Below, one piece after another: positions 47,731 through 60,356 of a stretch of 64,000 nucleotides of DNA (the first letter of the stretch is position 1; the number at the start of each line of letters is the position of its first letter). The translations under genes and the position numbers were made by a program. A model generated the notes under the pieces. It saw nothing but the letters and a program-made list of their open reading frames with translations, had not been told where the DNA came from and ran no database searches. Source of the stretch: Macrocybe gigantea (taxonomy: Eukaryota; Basidiomycota; Agaricomycetes; Agaricales; Callistosporiaceae); contig SJRY01000077.1 in the NCBI GenBank assembly GCA_011319805.1, forward strand, positions 213,535-277,534, read 5' to 3'.

Positions 47731-48810
47731 ATGCGGCTCTACCACCGACTGGGTGTCTCGACTCCATTCGATCCACGGTTTTGTTTTGTTACTTCGCCGT
47801 TCTTCTCCCCTCCGTCTTCGCGGGCATCCGCCTGGCGCTGGCGGCCTTTACGCTCATTACTCTCTTGGTTACCCTCATCTGGGGCTCTGTACGTTTAGAT
47901 AACGGGTCAACGTGAGTTGAGTTTCCCTATGTTGCCCCCCGAACGTTGACACGCCGCGCTCCTCCAGATATTTCTCCTACTTCACCCATTTGTCATATAT
48001 CGGAGTCTGTGCTTATTTCTGGGCATCTGGGACCCAAACTCTTGTATACGCGGTTCGAAGGGGCAAGCGTGGGGTCCTACAGCCATACCCTCTTCAACGA
48101 TGGCCAGCGTTCCTTCAGTTTTTTCACGTCCTTCTATACGTTACCATCACCGTTTACCGTGAGTCTCGGCTGTGAACTTCATTATGACTCTGTTCATCTT
48201 CCTTGCTTCTTTTTCTTTCTAGCTATTATTGTAACTGTTGTGTTTTGGGCGCTGTTGGCAGACTCGAGTGCCTTTAACGATCGATATTCTGGTGCATTCT
48301 TTCTATGCTTTTCATGACTTTGGTCTGTTAACGCCTAATAACCCGCCCAGCATGGTCCAACGTCTCGATGCATATACTGAACACCGCTTTTGCTCTCTTC
48401 GAGATACTCCTTACCCACATTCCACCCTTGCCATGGCTTCATATGCCTATTGGATTCCTTATCTTGGTTGGGTACCTTGGCGTTGCCTATATAACTCACG
48501 AATCGCAAGGCATATATCGTGCGTAATCCTAGTTACGCTACAGTTGCCTTTCTGACGCAGTGCGATTTCAGCTTATGCTTTTCTAGATCCACATAAAGAA
48601 AAGGGGTTGTTGGCCGCCTATATCGTAGGCATTGCCATTGGATACTGTCTTATTTTCAGTCTGGTTCATGGACTCGCCTGTTTACGTCTACGCTTCACGC
48701 AGTACATTTCATCATCTACGGCAGCTGATGGAGATTTGATTGCTACTCCTGAAGCATTGGATGAGTGGCAGGAGATCGCAGTGCAGAAGGACGTCGAGAA
48801 CAGTGTATGA
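47731..48810 (+). CDS. FAR-17a/AIG1-like multi-pass membrane protein
   Basis: ATG at 47731 (MRLYHRLGVSTPFDPRF). Helices: FAGIRLALAAFTLITLLVTL, YFSYFTHLSYIGVCAYFWAS, ILQ-type FLQFFHVLLYVTITVY, IIVTVVFWALLADSSAFNDR, WSNVSMHILNTAFALFEILL, PLPWLHMPIGFLILVGYLGV, and YIVGIAIGYCLIFSLVHGL, stop at 48808-48810. The W..VS.H.LN..FA..E motif with conserved His fits the AIG1/FAR-17a family, whose human members hydrolyse fatty-acid esters of hydroxy fatty acids. A frame break before VFAGIRL (near 47812, CCCC-T-CC) needs one added base. Downstream introns are clean. Confidence 0.65.
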
Positions 48811-49030
48811 TACTCTATTGGTATTTCGCTGAATGCTGAGGCACTCAGCGCGCTCTGGAAAATAGCGGAGCATTCATTCAATAAGCTGTGGACGAGTCAA
48901 CAAAATGCAAATGCAAAGATAGTTCAAGATAAATTAACAACAATAAAGAATCAGGCGTTCCAGCGTAGGGTATCATAAATATATATGGTCGTTTCCTAAG
49001 ACTGTGAGGCTCTGGCAGCATCTGTGTGCT

Positions 49031-49940
49031 TCACCGTCGGAACAGCTTCAAGTATAGAATGAGAATCACAAGGATAACAAAGAAGACGGCAATTCCACTG
49101 AGAATGAATCGCTGTTTATACATCCTATTAAGAAGAGTTAGAGAAGGAGAAGCAAAGCCATTGCAAAGGCGGACAACTGACTGTCGTATCATCTTCTTTA
49201 TAGTCCCTGATGCTCTGTCGATATTGGTATCTGCAGATCGTAACTAAAGAGGATATTAGCACAGGCAGAGGTATCAAGCTCGCAAATTCAGTTACCGTGT
49301 CCCTTGCGTTTTCAATCGTTTCCCGTTGCCCTCGCAAGTTTCTCAAAATGTCGGCACCCTGGTCCTCGGCTTCTAATGCAATCCTGTTGGTGTCTGCAAG
49401 CCTTCTGCTTCCATCCGCCAGAGTCTGGGATCCAGCCAATAGACGTGCTCTGTCACTCCTCTCCCCATATGGGTCATCCGACGTCGAGCCAAAGTTGGTC
49501 TTGAATCCACCCAGGAGTTCGGTTCTGGAGAATTGCGAGTGCATCTCTTTCGAAAGTCTCTTGAATCGAGATAGGTCTGCTTTGGCTTGCTTGAGGCGGG
49601 AGCTATACTGCGGTCGGATGGACTGCGGTATGCCTTGGATTTCGATCTCGAGCTGGGAAACCTTTAAAAGAAATCAGTCGTCTGTCAAATTTGAAGGCAG
49701 CGGACGTGCATACGATATCATCGGCTTCGTCCAACTCAATTTCTACTTTACGCAGAGCTGCCTTGCGTTGCTCAACTGAAAAAATGGAAGCCAAATTGTA
49801 GGGACTCTCCCAGAGGCGCATTAACACTTACCTCCTCTCTGATCCGGGCGGTTTCCATCTAGTTTTTCTTGAATGCTGGCTACAATATGCTGAAAGTCCT
49901 GTTCGTAAGAATCGAAGACGGCTGTCGGGGTCTGGTCCAT
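49031..49940 (-). CDS. VTI1: Qb-SNARE VTI1
   Basis: Minus strand. Exons 49832-49940, 49714-49775, a third from 49661, then two short C-terminal exons; stop 49031-49033. The N-terminal helical domain starts MDQTPTAVFDSYEQDFQHIV and continues EQRKAALRKVEIELDEADDI and SQLEIEIQGIPQSIRPQY. The SNARE motif spans LADGSRRLADTNRIALEAED through ADILRNLRGQRETIENARDT to TNIDRASGTIKKM, with the expected central Gln (LRGQRE). The anchor is FILSGIAVFFVILVILILYL followed by KLFRR. Vti1 works in Golgi-to-endosome and vacuole fusion. The length of about 220 residues is normal. Confidence 0.92.
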
Positions 49941-50211
49941 GGTTGTTGCTGTCGCCAATGAGGCCGAGAGAGTGATGCCAAGTCACGTTGTCACAACAGT
50001 CACCTAGTTGTTGTCAGCTTCAAATTTGATATGACGGTCAGTCAATTGTCTGAATTATATGTGCTAACAAGCACTTGTTTTCTGCAGCTATCAGTTCGTG
50101 AAATCCGTTGTATTGTCCGCGAAATATGCACGAGATAGGAGTACGATAACAATGATCACGAAGGCTCTATAGATAGTTTGCAGATAACATAAAGTATATA
50201 CGTGGCGGGAA

Positions 50212-53200
50212 TCAATTTTGGGGTAACGAGATACTGCCAGGATTTGACATCAGACGCGGTGCTTGCGTTTGGCGTTTGACTTGTGCCTCCATCTTTATTC
50301 GTTGCTTACGCACGTCGTCATCCTTGACCTTGAAAGAGAACGCCAGAGTGATAAACGCATCAGGCGTTGGCGGAAGCAGGGCAATCGGAGGGTGTCTAAG
50401 ATTGCTTAATACTGTCTCGTCCCGGCTGGATTCAAAGATTTGACGCCGGCAAGACGATACGATGGCAAGCCCCACTCGGATCAGAAAAGGTATACCTTCC
50501 CGTTATCAGCATAGACATGACACTAGACAGAAATAGATTTTACCTTCGTAGAGAAAAACATCCCACACTCGATCGAGGTAGGTGGCAGGCAGACTTTCGA
50601 CGAACAATGAAGAAAACCTATACCCCAAAGAGCAGTTAGCGGACATCGCACACGAGGTACAAAGACATACCATGGGCGACAAATACTGCTGGGTGTGATA
50701 CCCATGTCAACGAAGATTTTCTTCGCCACATTTGATTCGCTAGATTCGAGGGCCCGACTGAACAGAGCTGCATCCACATCAAGTTGCGTTGCGCTTGGAG
50801 AAAAATAAGCACGCAGATACGTGTCCATGATAGAAACAAAAATCCAGAAGGCATCCTCCTCCGGCGCAAGCAGCAGCAATTGGCCAGCAATCAACGTCAA
50901 TGCTGCAGCGATTATCAGTCATGGCCATGCGAAATGCAAGACAGACTTGCCAGAAGAGTAATGAACGTCTGGAACCATTGCTAGATAAGCTTGTAGTAGA
51001 GACAATACACCGCCTTGCGTATTTTGCAGATGGGGATGATCGACAAAGAACCGTTGCACGTCTCTTTCAATCTCTCCGTACACTGGTACCTTTCCCCGGC
51101 CAGATAGTTGTGTATAGACCCCCGGAACAATTCTTGCCTTTCCATCCATCAAATGAGACCAGACAATATATCGAAGAGATGAAGGTACTCCATCCAAGAG
51201 CAGTTTCTTCACCTTTTTGCTCTTTCGGGCCTGGGGCGCAGGAACGGCTGCCAGCGTCGACATCCACTTGGATTCACGCTGACGATGGGCATCAACGTCC
51301 GATTCCGATTCGGAGTGCTTCGAAAGAGACGTCGGAGCGAGTGTTGCAGGACGCCAGGCTGCAGATGCCCCGGAACTATCGACTGGCGATCTGGGCGCCG
51401 TTTTAACAGAAGGGCTATCGGACCGAGCAGCAAGAGAACTCGAGTCATGTCGGACATTGTCGATGGATGCTTCTCGTGTGATAAAACCGGAATCCTCGCT
51501 TGTGCGAGGGGACCCAATGTTTGAGATCTTCGGCCGCACCAACTCAAAATCCATATCTTGAACTTGTACTGTAGCCTGCTCGGGCGCAGGAGAAGTATTA
51601 GACGAGTCATCTTGACGATTTGGTGTCCGTCGAAGATTGGGCAGCGAGAGTTTCGTGCGTAACGAAGGTTGAGTGGACGCGGTGTTTGATAAGGAGAGCA
51701 GATGAGAGCTATTGCTGTTGATAGAATCAATAGATGGGCGGCCTTTCATGGGTGCAGGTGAAGGAGCCTCTATTGTACGACCCCGGGAAAGGGAAGGAAC
51801 ACCAGTTACGGATGCGCTTGGATCGATGGTGACACTAGGAAGAGTGGCACGACTGATAGGTGGCGGTCTAGATATAAGAAAGTCCATCTTCGCGGTTTGA
51901 AGGGATTTTGCGGTGCCCACAGCGGTGGGGGAGGACGGAGCAACATTCGGATTATTGAAGCTAGTCTGCGCTAAAGGGCTTGATGGGGGCTTCACAACTC
52001 TCAATCCGTTACGGCCCGTGTTATATTCAGAATCAGAGAACGGTGACAACACCCGGAGGGGGGAAGGTTTCCTGACACTGGATCCAGGAGATGTCGACAA
52101 CTGAGAGCTTGGAGACGAGGACGAGATCGATTGACGAATTTCAGCGGCGCTAGGCATTTCATCCCGACTACGAAGGACATGAGCAAGGAAGTATGAAAAA
52201 CGATGGTGTCAAATTACTCCTACCTTCGTTGGATGGGCAGTGGTATCTCGGCGCTTGTTGAATTGAACCCTGAGAAGCTCCTGGACCTCGGACGGACACC
52301 CCCAACCTTCGGGAAGAAGTTGGCTCTCGGAATCACGCTCCCGCTCCCAACCGTCTGTTGATCGACAGAGGCGGGGCGAAGGTCGGTTGGTTTTGCAGTT
52401 GCACTTCCATCGGAACCAGATGTGCTTCCTAACGGCTTCTCCCCACCTAAAAGTGTTGGGTGACTGAATGCAGGACGCGACGGTTGTGGAGCTAAGATCG
52501 GGGGCGGAGGCGGAGAAGGCGTGACGGGAATACGAATAGGTATAGCGAAAGAACCAGGAGGAGCAGTGGCAGGAGGTGGATCCGTGCTGAAAAAGATCGG
52601 AACAGGGCCGATTGAATGGGCCAAATCGGCGACCGTACGGCCATAAATCGTTGGAGCCCTGTTGAGGCCCCTGCTACCAGTTGCAAGAGCCATCTGGATC
52701 GTTTCAAGAGCGCCGCCTTTGATGGGACCTTGGAAGACTTGTGGCTGCTGTTGTGCGATATACATCGGCCCAGGAGAATTCGCACTAGGCGCTTTCGGAG
52801 CGTTGGGGTGCGGCAGGAACAGACTGCGTCGTTGGCCCCCAGGTTGGTTGGGGTCACCTCCCCTCAGCTCGTGCAGAGACGGACGAAGATGAGAGGGTGG
52901 GGGTACAAGGGAAGATAGTTTGGGCGTTTCTTCCAATCGTGGTGCGGGCGAATTATCCGGAAATGACGGAACTATGGGCGAAGCGGTGACGGTTGCGTTC
53001 TGTGAGGCTTGTAGTTGGGATTCGCTCTCTTCTCGTGAATGAGAAAGTGACGCGGGAGAAGGTGTTCGATTTGTGATGATCAACGGAGCGAGTCGAGCTT
53101 GACGTGCCAGCTCAGGCTCTGGGGAAGGAGAATGACGAAGTCCCATGTCTTCTACCGGATGTGGCTGCTCCACATCCTTGGACTGGGGATCAACGCCCAC

Positions 53201-55894
53201 CATTGTCACGTCTCCGTCATCTTCGTCATCTTCGACAACCAGCCGGCTGGCCCGGAACTCTTCTTCCTTAGCGTAAATGACGTCCTCGCTATCTTCTGAA
53301 TTTGAGTTTTCAGTAGGAAAGAGCAATTGATGGTCCTCAATTTGCTGTCGCAATGAACTTGAAATTCCAGCAACGGAGTCGCTCTGGCTCGCATCTTGCT
53401 TAGAGCTACCGTCGCTCAAAATGCTCGGCGTCGATGGAAAATATGTCGCGCTCGCAGGAAGTGCTCCTTTCCCGTCAAACCCTTCTCCGGTTCCCGTATA
53501 ACCAGTCGCGGTCGTCGTCGCAACCAATGTTTTCGTAGGACTCCGGGTTGTAGTTGTCGCTTCAAAACCGGCAGACGATAAAGGAGACCCCCAATTGGTA
53601 TGTAGCAACGGAGATCGGGCATTCTGACTTGAGCTAGCTTCCTCTACCAAATTCAGGGGCGTGGGGCGAGAGGCCACAGGTTTTTGTGAAGTCGATAGTT
53701 GTCTAGAAATTGGTTCCTGTGTTTGTAGCGATAAATCACGGTCTTCGTCTGTGCCCAACCCATTTCCTTCACTCGAGTAGATCGACGCGTCTGATTCCGA
53801 TGCTGCGAAGGACGTCCTACTTTCAGTTATCCCTGACAGTTCCATCTCACCCCTTGGGCGCGGAGCTGGGCCAGAGTTTAACCGCGGCGTAGGTTTGTCA
53901 GCGGGGGATTGGTACTTAGGGGGGATGTGGTTTGGCCTCTTGCATGGCCGGAAGCTTGGGTATCCATGCTGGGCCGAGAGTCAATACTGGGACGAGAATC
54001 CATGCTCGGGCGTGTGGCGTTCGAATCGGCGCGCGATCTAGCCTCTGGGTTGTCCACGAATGGAGGCACAGGTTCAACCCCGTGATGGTAGCCACCGGCC
54101 ATCTTCGATGAAGTTGACATCCTTGCCGATGAAGACGCGCTCATTCTCCTCGATGCTGCTCCTAAAGACATTTTTGACGAACTCATGCTCATCCTTGAGG
54201 TAGCACCCATGGAAAATCGAGAGTAACGATAGTCGTCGTATATGTCTCCTGCACCTTCCCAGTCAGAGGTTGACGTGGTGGTGAGCGTGGAAGTGGCGAG
54301 GGAAGGACGGCGTTCCCGAGTCAATCCCTCTTGTGGTTCGGCTTGGTCATCGGGCAGAGATGGGCTATCTACTTTTGGAGAAGCAGGAGGGCATTGAGAG
54401 GAGGACCTATGAGGGGAGGGAGGGGAAGGCGGCATGTGAGTCGGAGGGGCAGGGAAATCAAATTGGGTTCCGTAGGGAGGTCGGAACTTGGAACGTGGAG
54501 AAAGTGGCGCGACAGGCGGAAATGTCATGATGAACGGTGAGGTATGGGGAGGGGTTGGATATACGTTCGAAGGAACACGCGTTTTGCTGGGTGCCAGTGG
54601 GGTATCATTTTCCGTGGTGAGGTTGTCATCTGAGTGGTGATCATGGCTGCCATGACCCGTCTCGGTATCTTCATAACCCAGCCGTTCAGCTATGCTGTCA
54701 TTATCGCTACCACCCGCGTTCTCGCGACGTTCCACGCTGTACTGGATTCCCTCACTCCTACCATTACTCCAGCGCCCATCAAGTTCCGTAGCGTGGTCAG
54801 TTCTTCTCCGATCGAGAACTATCCTGTCTTCGTCGGTGTCCGACCAGTCGCCAAATTCTCCGTCATTCGCCATGTCTTGCAATAATGACAATCCGATGCC
54901 AACTTCGCCATCCGACAGAGCAAGAGAGATGCGCTCGACTGTGGAAGTGTCGAATGCCGTCGATACCGAGGTATCTGGAGGGGAGGGCCCAGCCGATGTC
55001 AGGTTTCGAATGGGAAGGGCCGCTGGCTTCTGGTGCCGTGGGTGCTGATTATCATCAATTGTTAGAGAGGTGGAATTGGCAGATGTTGAAGACTGGATCG
55101 ACGACTCGCTCTTGTCGGAAGATGCTGGCTGGCCGGAACTACCAATTATGGACGTTGGAGTGGGAACGACCTGTAGCGGAAATGAGGCGAGAGGCCTCGG
55201 AGAATCTTCAGTCACATGGACTGGATGGTTGACAGGTTGCACTGAATTTGAGATTGGACTGGAATACGACTGGCGTAGTGAGGTGTTATGCGACGTCGGG
55301 GAACTGATCGCGGGTGATGGCACAGAAGTGTTAGGTGGCGCCGAAACAACGGAGCCGTCGGTCGAATTCCTGGGGCTTGTCTGAGTGACGACTCGTCGGA
55401 CGGAAGGCGAGGCAGGAGTCGAAGAATCTGATTGGTACATAGGAGAAGGGGATTTAATTCCGGATGTTGGCGTCGGAGACTTGGCGTGACTAGAAGATGC
55501 GGAGACGGAAGAACGCTTGGTCATGACGGGTTTCTTGAGGCGTGAATGAAATTGAACGTGTACGCCTTCAAAACGCCCGACAACGCCTTCACAATAGCCC
55601 TTGAAATGAAGTGTCAATAATTGAGACGCTCAACAGCGGCGGTCACAAAACGCACTAGGTATAGACCTTGATTATCTGGTACCTGCATAAGCACAGTAAT
55701 TTCATCTCCCTAGAGTGAGAGAGAAACTGATTCAATACGAAAAAAGGAAAGCCAGAATGTTTGACAGAGCAACTGACCTTGAGGAACATGAGATCATCCG
55801 CCGACTCCGCCACACAGTCACACAACGCCGTACACTTTCCAATGCCGCCTTTGGCTGCGAATCGCGTCCACCGGGCCAGCTCAGCTGCATCCAT
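50212..55894 (-). CDS. Large SH3 plus TBC (Rab-GAP) domain protein
   Basis: Exons 55778-55894, 55656-55709, 52224-55599, 50951-52167, 50671-50902, 50544-50617 and 50212-50495; 1784 residues allowing one missing base near 53910-53935. The first three exons form an SH3 domain (DDLMFLKGDEITVLMQ, GYCEGVVGRFEGVHVQFH). About 1100 residues of Ser/Pro-rich disorder follow. The TBC domain at the C-terminus has LLLDGVPSSLRYIVWSHLMD, IERDVQRFF (Arg finger), then ALTLIAGQLLLLAPEEDAFW and YLDRVWDVFLYEGIPFLI. The YCQGM-type Gln finger region reads VHYSSALTL, so the Gln is missing and GAP chemistry may be altered. The intron at 50903-50950 has a GC donor. Confidence 0.85.
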
Positions 55895-56060
55895 TGGTAT
55901 CGCTGTGTTGTCTTCCTGAAGGATGGAGCGGAAAATGGGCAGCCAGTGCTAGACCGACAAGCAAGTCTTGACGCCAAGGGCCAGCCTGAATTTTGAGGGA
56001 GATTGCATAAATACACGTCAACACCACTATAAGTTCATCTACATATCGACATGGGCAAAA

Positions 56061-58411
56061 TCATAAAACCTTTTCGACAAATCCTATTCCTTCTGCTTCC
56101 AATTCCTTTCTGAGCGGCGCGCAAATCTCCTCGTCGTACGGTGCATACACACCCGGGCTGCCATTGAACAACTTTCCATCAAGAATAAGCTGGACTGCAA
56201 TCGCGCACGGCAAACCGACTGTGAGAGCCATGGCTGAATAACCGCCGGGCACAGCGCTTCCGTAGCGCTCCATCGTCGCCGTAATGACGTCTGTCTTTCC
56301 GTCCGCCCATTCGACGAAAAACTTGTGCTGCAGCATGATCATGTCCCGTTCACCAGGTTCGTACTGCATCAAGGCTTCCAGTCTCCCGCATAAGGTGTCA
56401 ATGAGATTGCCGTTCCTTATAATAGCCTGATCAGTTTGCGAGAACAGACCCAGCCAGCGCAGACCGGAGATGATCCGCTCGGATTCGGTCTCGGACAAGA
56501 AACCACAGATTTGTCTGGCTTTATTGATCAGATCGTGTTCGTCCGTGCTCGGAGCATCGACAACCTTCTGCATCACCTGCGCCCAGGTCAGCCCAGCCTC
56601 CTCCGACAACCAAGCCTTCTTTTCGTCGTCGAACCAACCCAGTTTTACCAAGGCACGGATGAATTCTGGGAAGCCCTGATACCTCAATGTCCCCCGGATG
56701 ACCGTCTCCGCCTCCGGTATACCGTACCACTCTCTGAACGGCTTCGAGTTGCGATTGGGATATGCCATGAATGCGAATGCTGGAGAGATATAATATGGTT
56801 TTGCGTGAGACATCAGGTCCTTTCCGTCAATCACAACCCCCTGGCCCGCATTCGCGAGATACGAAGCCGAGCTCGTGAGGCCGGAGAGCATCAGGCGAGC
56901 GGACCATGAAAACTTGTATCCCAACGGATTGTCGGCGCACTCTGGCGCTGGAAGACCACCGCAGTACGATAGGAAGTGCTTGATCTTCCCGCCTTTCGCG
57001 TGAACTTCGGCGATGGTCTTGATGGCGTACAAATGGTCTATGCCAGGGTCTAACCCGATTTCGTTCAAGATGACGATTCCTGCAGCTCTAGCCTCTTCAT
57101 CGAGCGCACGCATCCATGGCCAGACATAGCTCGTCATGACGACATGTGTCTTGCCTTTAATAGCGGCTCTAATCACCGCAGGTTCATGAATTGGTGGAAT
57201 GAGGCCAATAACCAGGTCATGGGCTGCCACCGCCTGCTCAAGAGCAGGAATGTCAGTCGCATCAAGAGAGACGGCATGGGCATTTGAGAAATACTGTGCC
57301 AATGCTTGGGCCTTTGCGAGAGTGCGGCAAGCTATGGTCAAGCAGTTGGTTGGGTCCCGAGCAAGGTATTCAGCGCATGGCTTGGCAACGTAGCCAGACC
57401 CCAGCAGAAGTATCTTTCTTTCTTCTCTACTCGCCTGACCGATCTCGAGCTCTTTCCTCAAATTTCTTCCAAACTTGGGCAAAGTGTTCTTCCCCTCCTC
57501 TAGCATCGCCCGTCCAAACTCAGGAAGGACAAATGACGCCGCATGAATGGCAGAATTGTAATATTTTGTCCCTTCAACGTCTCGAACTGGCTTACGGAGG
57601 TTTCGTTCAGGATCCTTGGCGCAAAGGATGAAGCCGATCTGGCCCGACGGATATGATGGTATAGTTGTGTATGCATATTCCACTACAGGGAATATATCCT
57701 TCATCGTGCGCGTCAACCTCGTGATGAGCTCAAGATGGACCCAGAGGCATTCTCCTTGAGTTGATACATGACCGCCGGGCCGAAGCGCATTGTATAAGAG
57801 CTGAAAGTACGGTTTTTGGAAGAGAGATTCAGCTGGACCGACGGGGTCCGAGGAATCGGTAATGATGACATCGTACGTTGCTTCATGCTTGGACAAGAAC
57901 TGAAAGCCATCGCCAATGTGAATTGTAACGCGTGGGTCAGAGAGGGCGGCAGCCATGCTGGGGAGATATTGTTTGGAGACACGGGGAACGGCCTCATCAA
58001 TTTCGCAGAGCACGACTTTTGTGACGGATGAATATTTGAGAACTTCTCGCACAACACCGCCGTCACCTCCGCCGATCACCAACACTTGTTCGGGGTTAGG
58101 ATGGCTCGCCAGCGGAAGGTGAGCGATCATCTCCTGATAGGAAAATTCGTCGCGTTCAGTGCATTGGATGACCCCATCGAGGACAAGGACGTTGCCAAAG
58201 GTAGCGGATTCGAAGACGAGAATATCTTGGTAGAGCGACTTTTCTACGTGCAAGATCTTGTCGACTTTGAGCGTCATCGCTTGGCCTGGCCATTGTGTGG
58301 ATATCTCGCGGAACCAGCCATCTGTATAGGGTGGTTAACGAATTGTGGTTTGGACTGAACAAGAGATGAGCACTGCACACCAACGATAGACGGAGGGTTT
58401 AGCAGTACCAT
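56061..58411 (-). CDS. Spermidine synthase / saccharopine dehydrogenase (glutamate-forming) fusion
   Basis: Two exons, 58381-58411 and 56061-58321, 763 residues, no frame break; the ATG sits in a good context (CCACCATGG). The N-terminal half is spermidine synthase: [47 protein letters not shown] (SAM-type site), [16 protein letters not shown] (catalytic Asp). The C-terminal half is saccharopine reductase: [17 protein letters not shown] (nucleotide-binding), [55 protein letters not shown]. Such a Spe-Lys9 fusion is known from basidiomycetes and joins polyamine synthesis with the penultimate step of the aminoadipate lysine pathway. Cytosolic. Confidence 0.95.
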
Positions 58412-59059
58412 GGTGGGGAAAAGAGACAGGTCGATGGCTGATGTCTCGTCGTTCACCTCTTCTGTTACTTGCGAGCCGAATTAGAACCGTGGAGCTTGAT
58501 GACATCTTCCAATCCAGAACCTGGAGATTGCAATGGTCTAAAAACGAGCATACCATATGGTGCGGTCCTTGTGTTGTAGCCGGATTTGGCAAGTCGTAAC
58601 AACTTTCACTTTGCTATTAGCAAGTTGGGTTTCTTCTGTGTGTTTTTCTTCTCCGTTCGACGACTGGCAAATAACGACGTTCTTTGGCTTTTGTTCGCAA
58701 CTGACCAGTCTCCCACCTCCCAGCGCTGCCCATATTGTCGACTTCAATGGGCCCGCCAACTCATCGTCCCCACCTCTAGGCCAACCACTCCCTCCTCAAC
58801 TCGCCATAGCCCAGCAGGCCCTTCCTTTACACAAACGAATTACTATCCACCTCGTCATGAAGGATCTTGTAGTGCAGTCCGTTCAGCGCTAGAGCTGTTT
58901 GCTTTCGATTTTTGACGATGGACATTGACAACGGTAGCAGTGTGTTCCAAGGTGAATAAGGACGTCTTTTAGGTTTCATTCGCACACTCAGAAACTGTGA
59001 GGCTCCTAGCCCCGTTGAGCCCCACCATCGTCGCCCACTGTGTCGTTCGTCACTCCTCA
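58412..59059. other. Divergent promoter region, coding uncertain
   Basis: Spacer between the fusion gene and the FHA gene. A frame near 58730-58890 (HIVDFNGPANSSSPPLG, QPLPPQLAIAQQALPL) looks codon-like and may be an exon of a small plus-strand gene, but I cannot place its ends. Confidence 0.3.
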
Positions 59060-59575
59060 TTCCATTCTATCCGAGGACATCGCGAGTGAACGTCTCTCGC
59101 TATCTCCCCAAACATTCAAACCCATCATTGCTGCCGGAGACGTCGCACGACCACCTCCCGTACCCGCTCTGTACTTATACCCCCTTAATGACACTTTCGT
59201 TCCTAAGCACATCTCCCTTACTAATTACTAGTGGGTCAAAATTGGTTATCAAACCAACGCAAAGACCGCCCCAGACGAGCGGAACGGCTACTTCGACTCC
59301 CAGGTCCTGAGCAGGCGGCATGCAGAGGTATGGGAAGAGGATGCCAAGGTGAGCATACCTTTTTCTGTGCTCGCTGCCACGGCAAGAGCTCACTGCCATC
59401 CACTCTCGTAATATTCATCAAGGACATCAAGAGCTCAAATGGCACATTCATGAATGGCGAGCGTCTCAGCCAGGAGTGCCTCGAATTGGAGCCCTCTGAG
59501 CTCAAGACAAAGGATATTGTGGTATGTCCTCCCGTTGGCCAGAAGTCAACATTGCTGATGCGAAAAAAAATTCCC
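59060..59575 (+). pseudogene. FHA-domain gene, interrupted and cut off by the subtelomere
   Basis: A Pro-rich lead (PPPVPALYLYPLNDTFVPKH) is followed by the FHA core: VKIGYQTNAKTAPDERNGYF, SQVLSRRHAEVWEEDAK and FIKDIKSSNGTFMNGERLS, with phosphopeptide-contact residues R (SRRH) and SSNGT present. Relatives (Far9/Far10/SLMAP-type STRIPAK subunits) continue for hundreds of residues with coiled coil and a tail anchor. Here an in-frame TAG (59229-59231) precedes WVKIG, the acceptor before FIKDI is imperfect (CTCTCGTA without G), and homology stops near KTKDIVV at 59521. Repeat DNA starts by about 59577. Likely non-functional fragment. Confidence 0.7.
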
Positions 59576-60285
59576 ATCCCCCAACCCATTTCGTTCAGCC
59601 TCCGCCGTTTCTTTTCTCTTTCTCTCTTCACCCTTCGATGGCTGGCACGGTAAATGACAGTGGGGGCTGCTTACTAGGTGAGTAACGCAGTACTGCATTT
59701 TTCATTTGCAAACTGATGTACCGCTCACCTCCCAGCACTGACAGCGGCACCTCTACTACCATCGCCTGTTGCCTGTAACCTCCATTGCCAGACGCCTATC
59801 TCCCTCTGCCGCACGCTATTCCCATGCCCCTTGTCTTTGATGCCACAGCCTGTCGCTAGGACACAGCAAGCTCACACCTGCTGTGCAGCAGACGACGGTG
59901 AGCGATCGGATGGGCGGTGACGTGCATCCTTCCTTTTTTTGTTTTCTTGCCGTACACTGACTTGCCGCCTACCGTCCAGCACCAATGGCCGCTGATTCGC
60001 TGCCGCCTGCTGCCTGCTGCCTGCCACGGCTCTTGTTGCCAGCGGCGAATGTTTTGCCACCGCCTGCAGCCCTCACCGCTCTGCCAACGTGCGACCGCCT
60101 CCCGCCTTCCGTCCTCGGCCTCCCATGTCGCTGGAGGCCACCGTTTGGCCGCCATCGACCGTCCAGTGCGGCCAGCCATCGCTGTTGGTCAGCATCTCCC
60201 GCCTGTGACCACCGTCGTTGCTGATGGCCTCCCAAGTTCCTGGGAGGCCGTCAGTGTTGAGCCGCCGCCTGCGACATTGTTACCC

Positions 60286-60356
60286 GGTGAGTTCCAGTCT
60301 TTTTTTTTCGTCTTGCGTTCGCTAACTCGTCCTGCCCCCTCCCATGCAGTGCCAGC
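60286..60356 (+). other. Intron-like cassette in the repeat field
   Basis: GGTGAGT, then a run of T, then CATGCAG just before TGCCAGCGGC. The same order (GGTGAGT or GGTAAGT, T-rich tract, pyrimidine tract, CAG, TGCCA-CGGCC) recurs at 61331-61376 and 61804-61862, and in weaker form at 62220-62275 (CAGGTAAGT to TCTAG). Confidence 0.6.
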
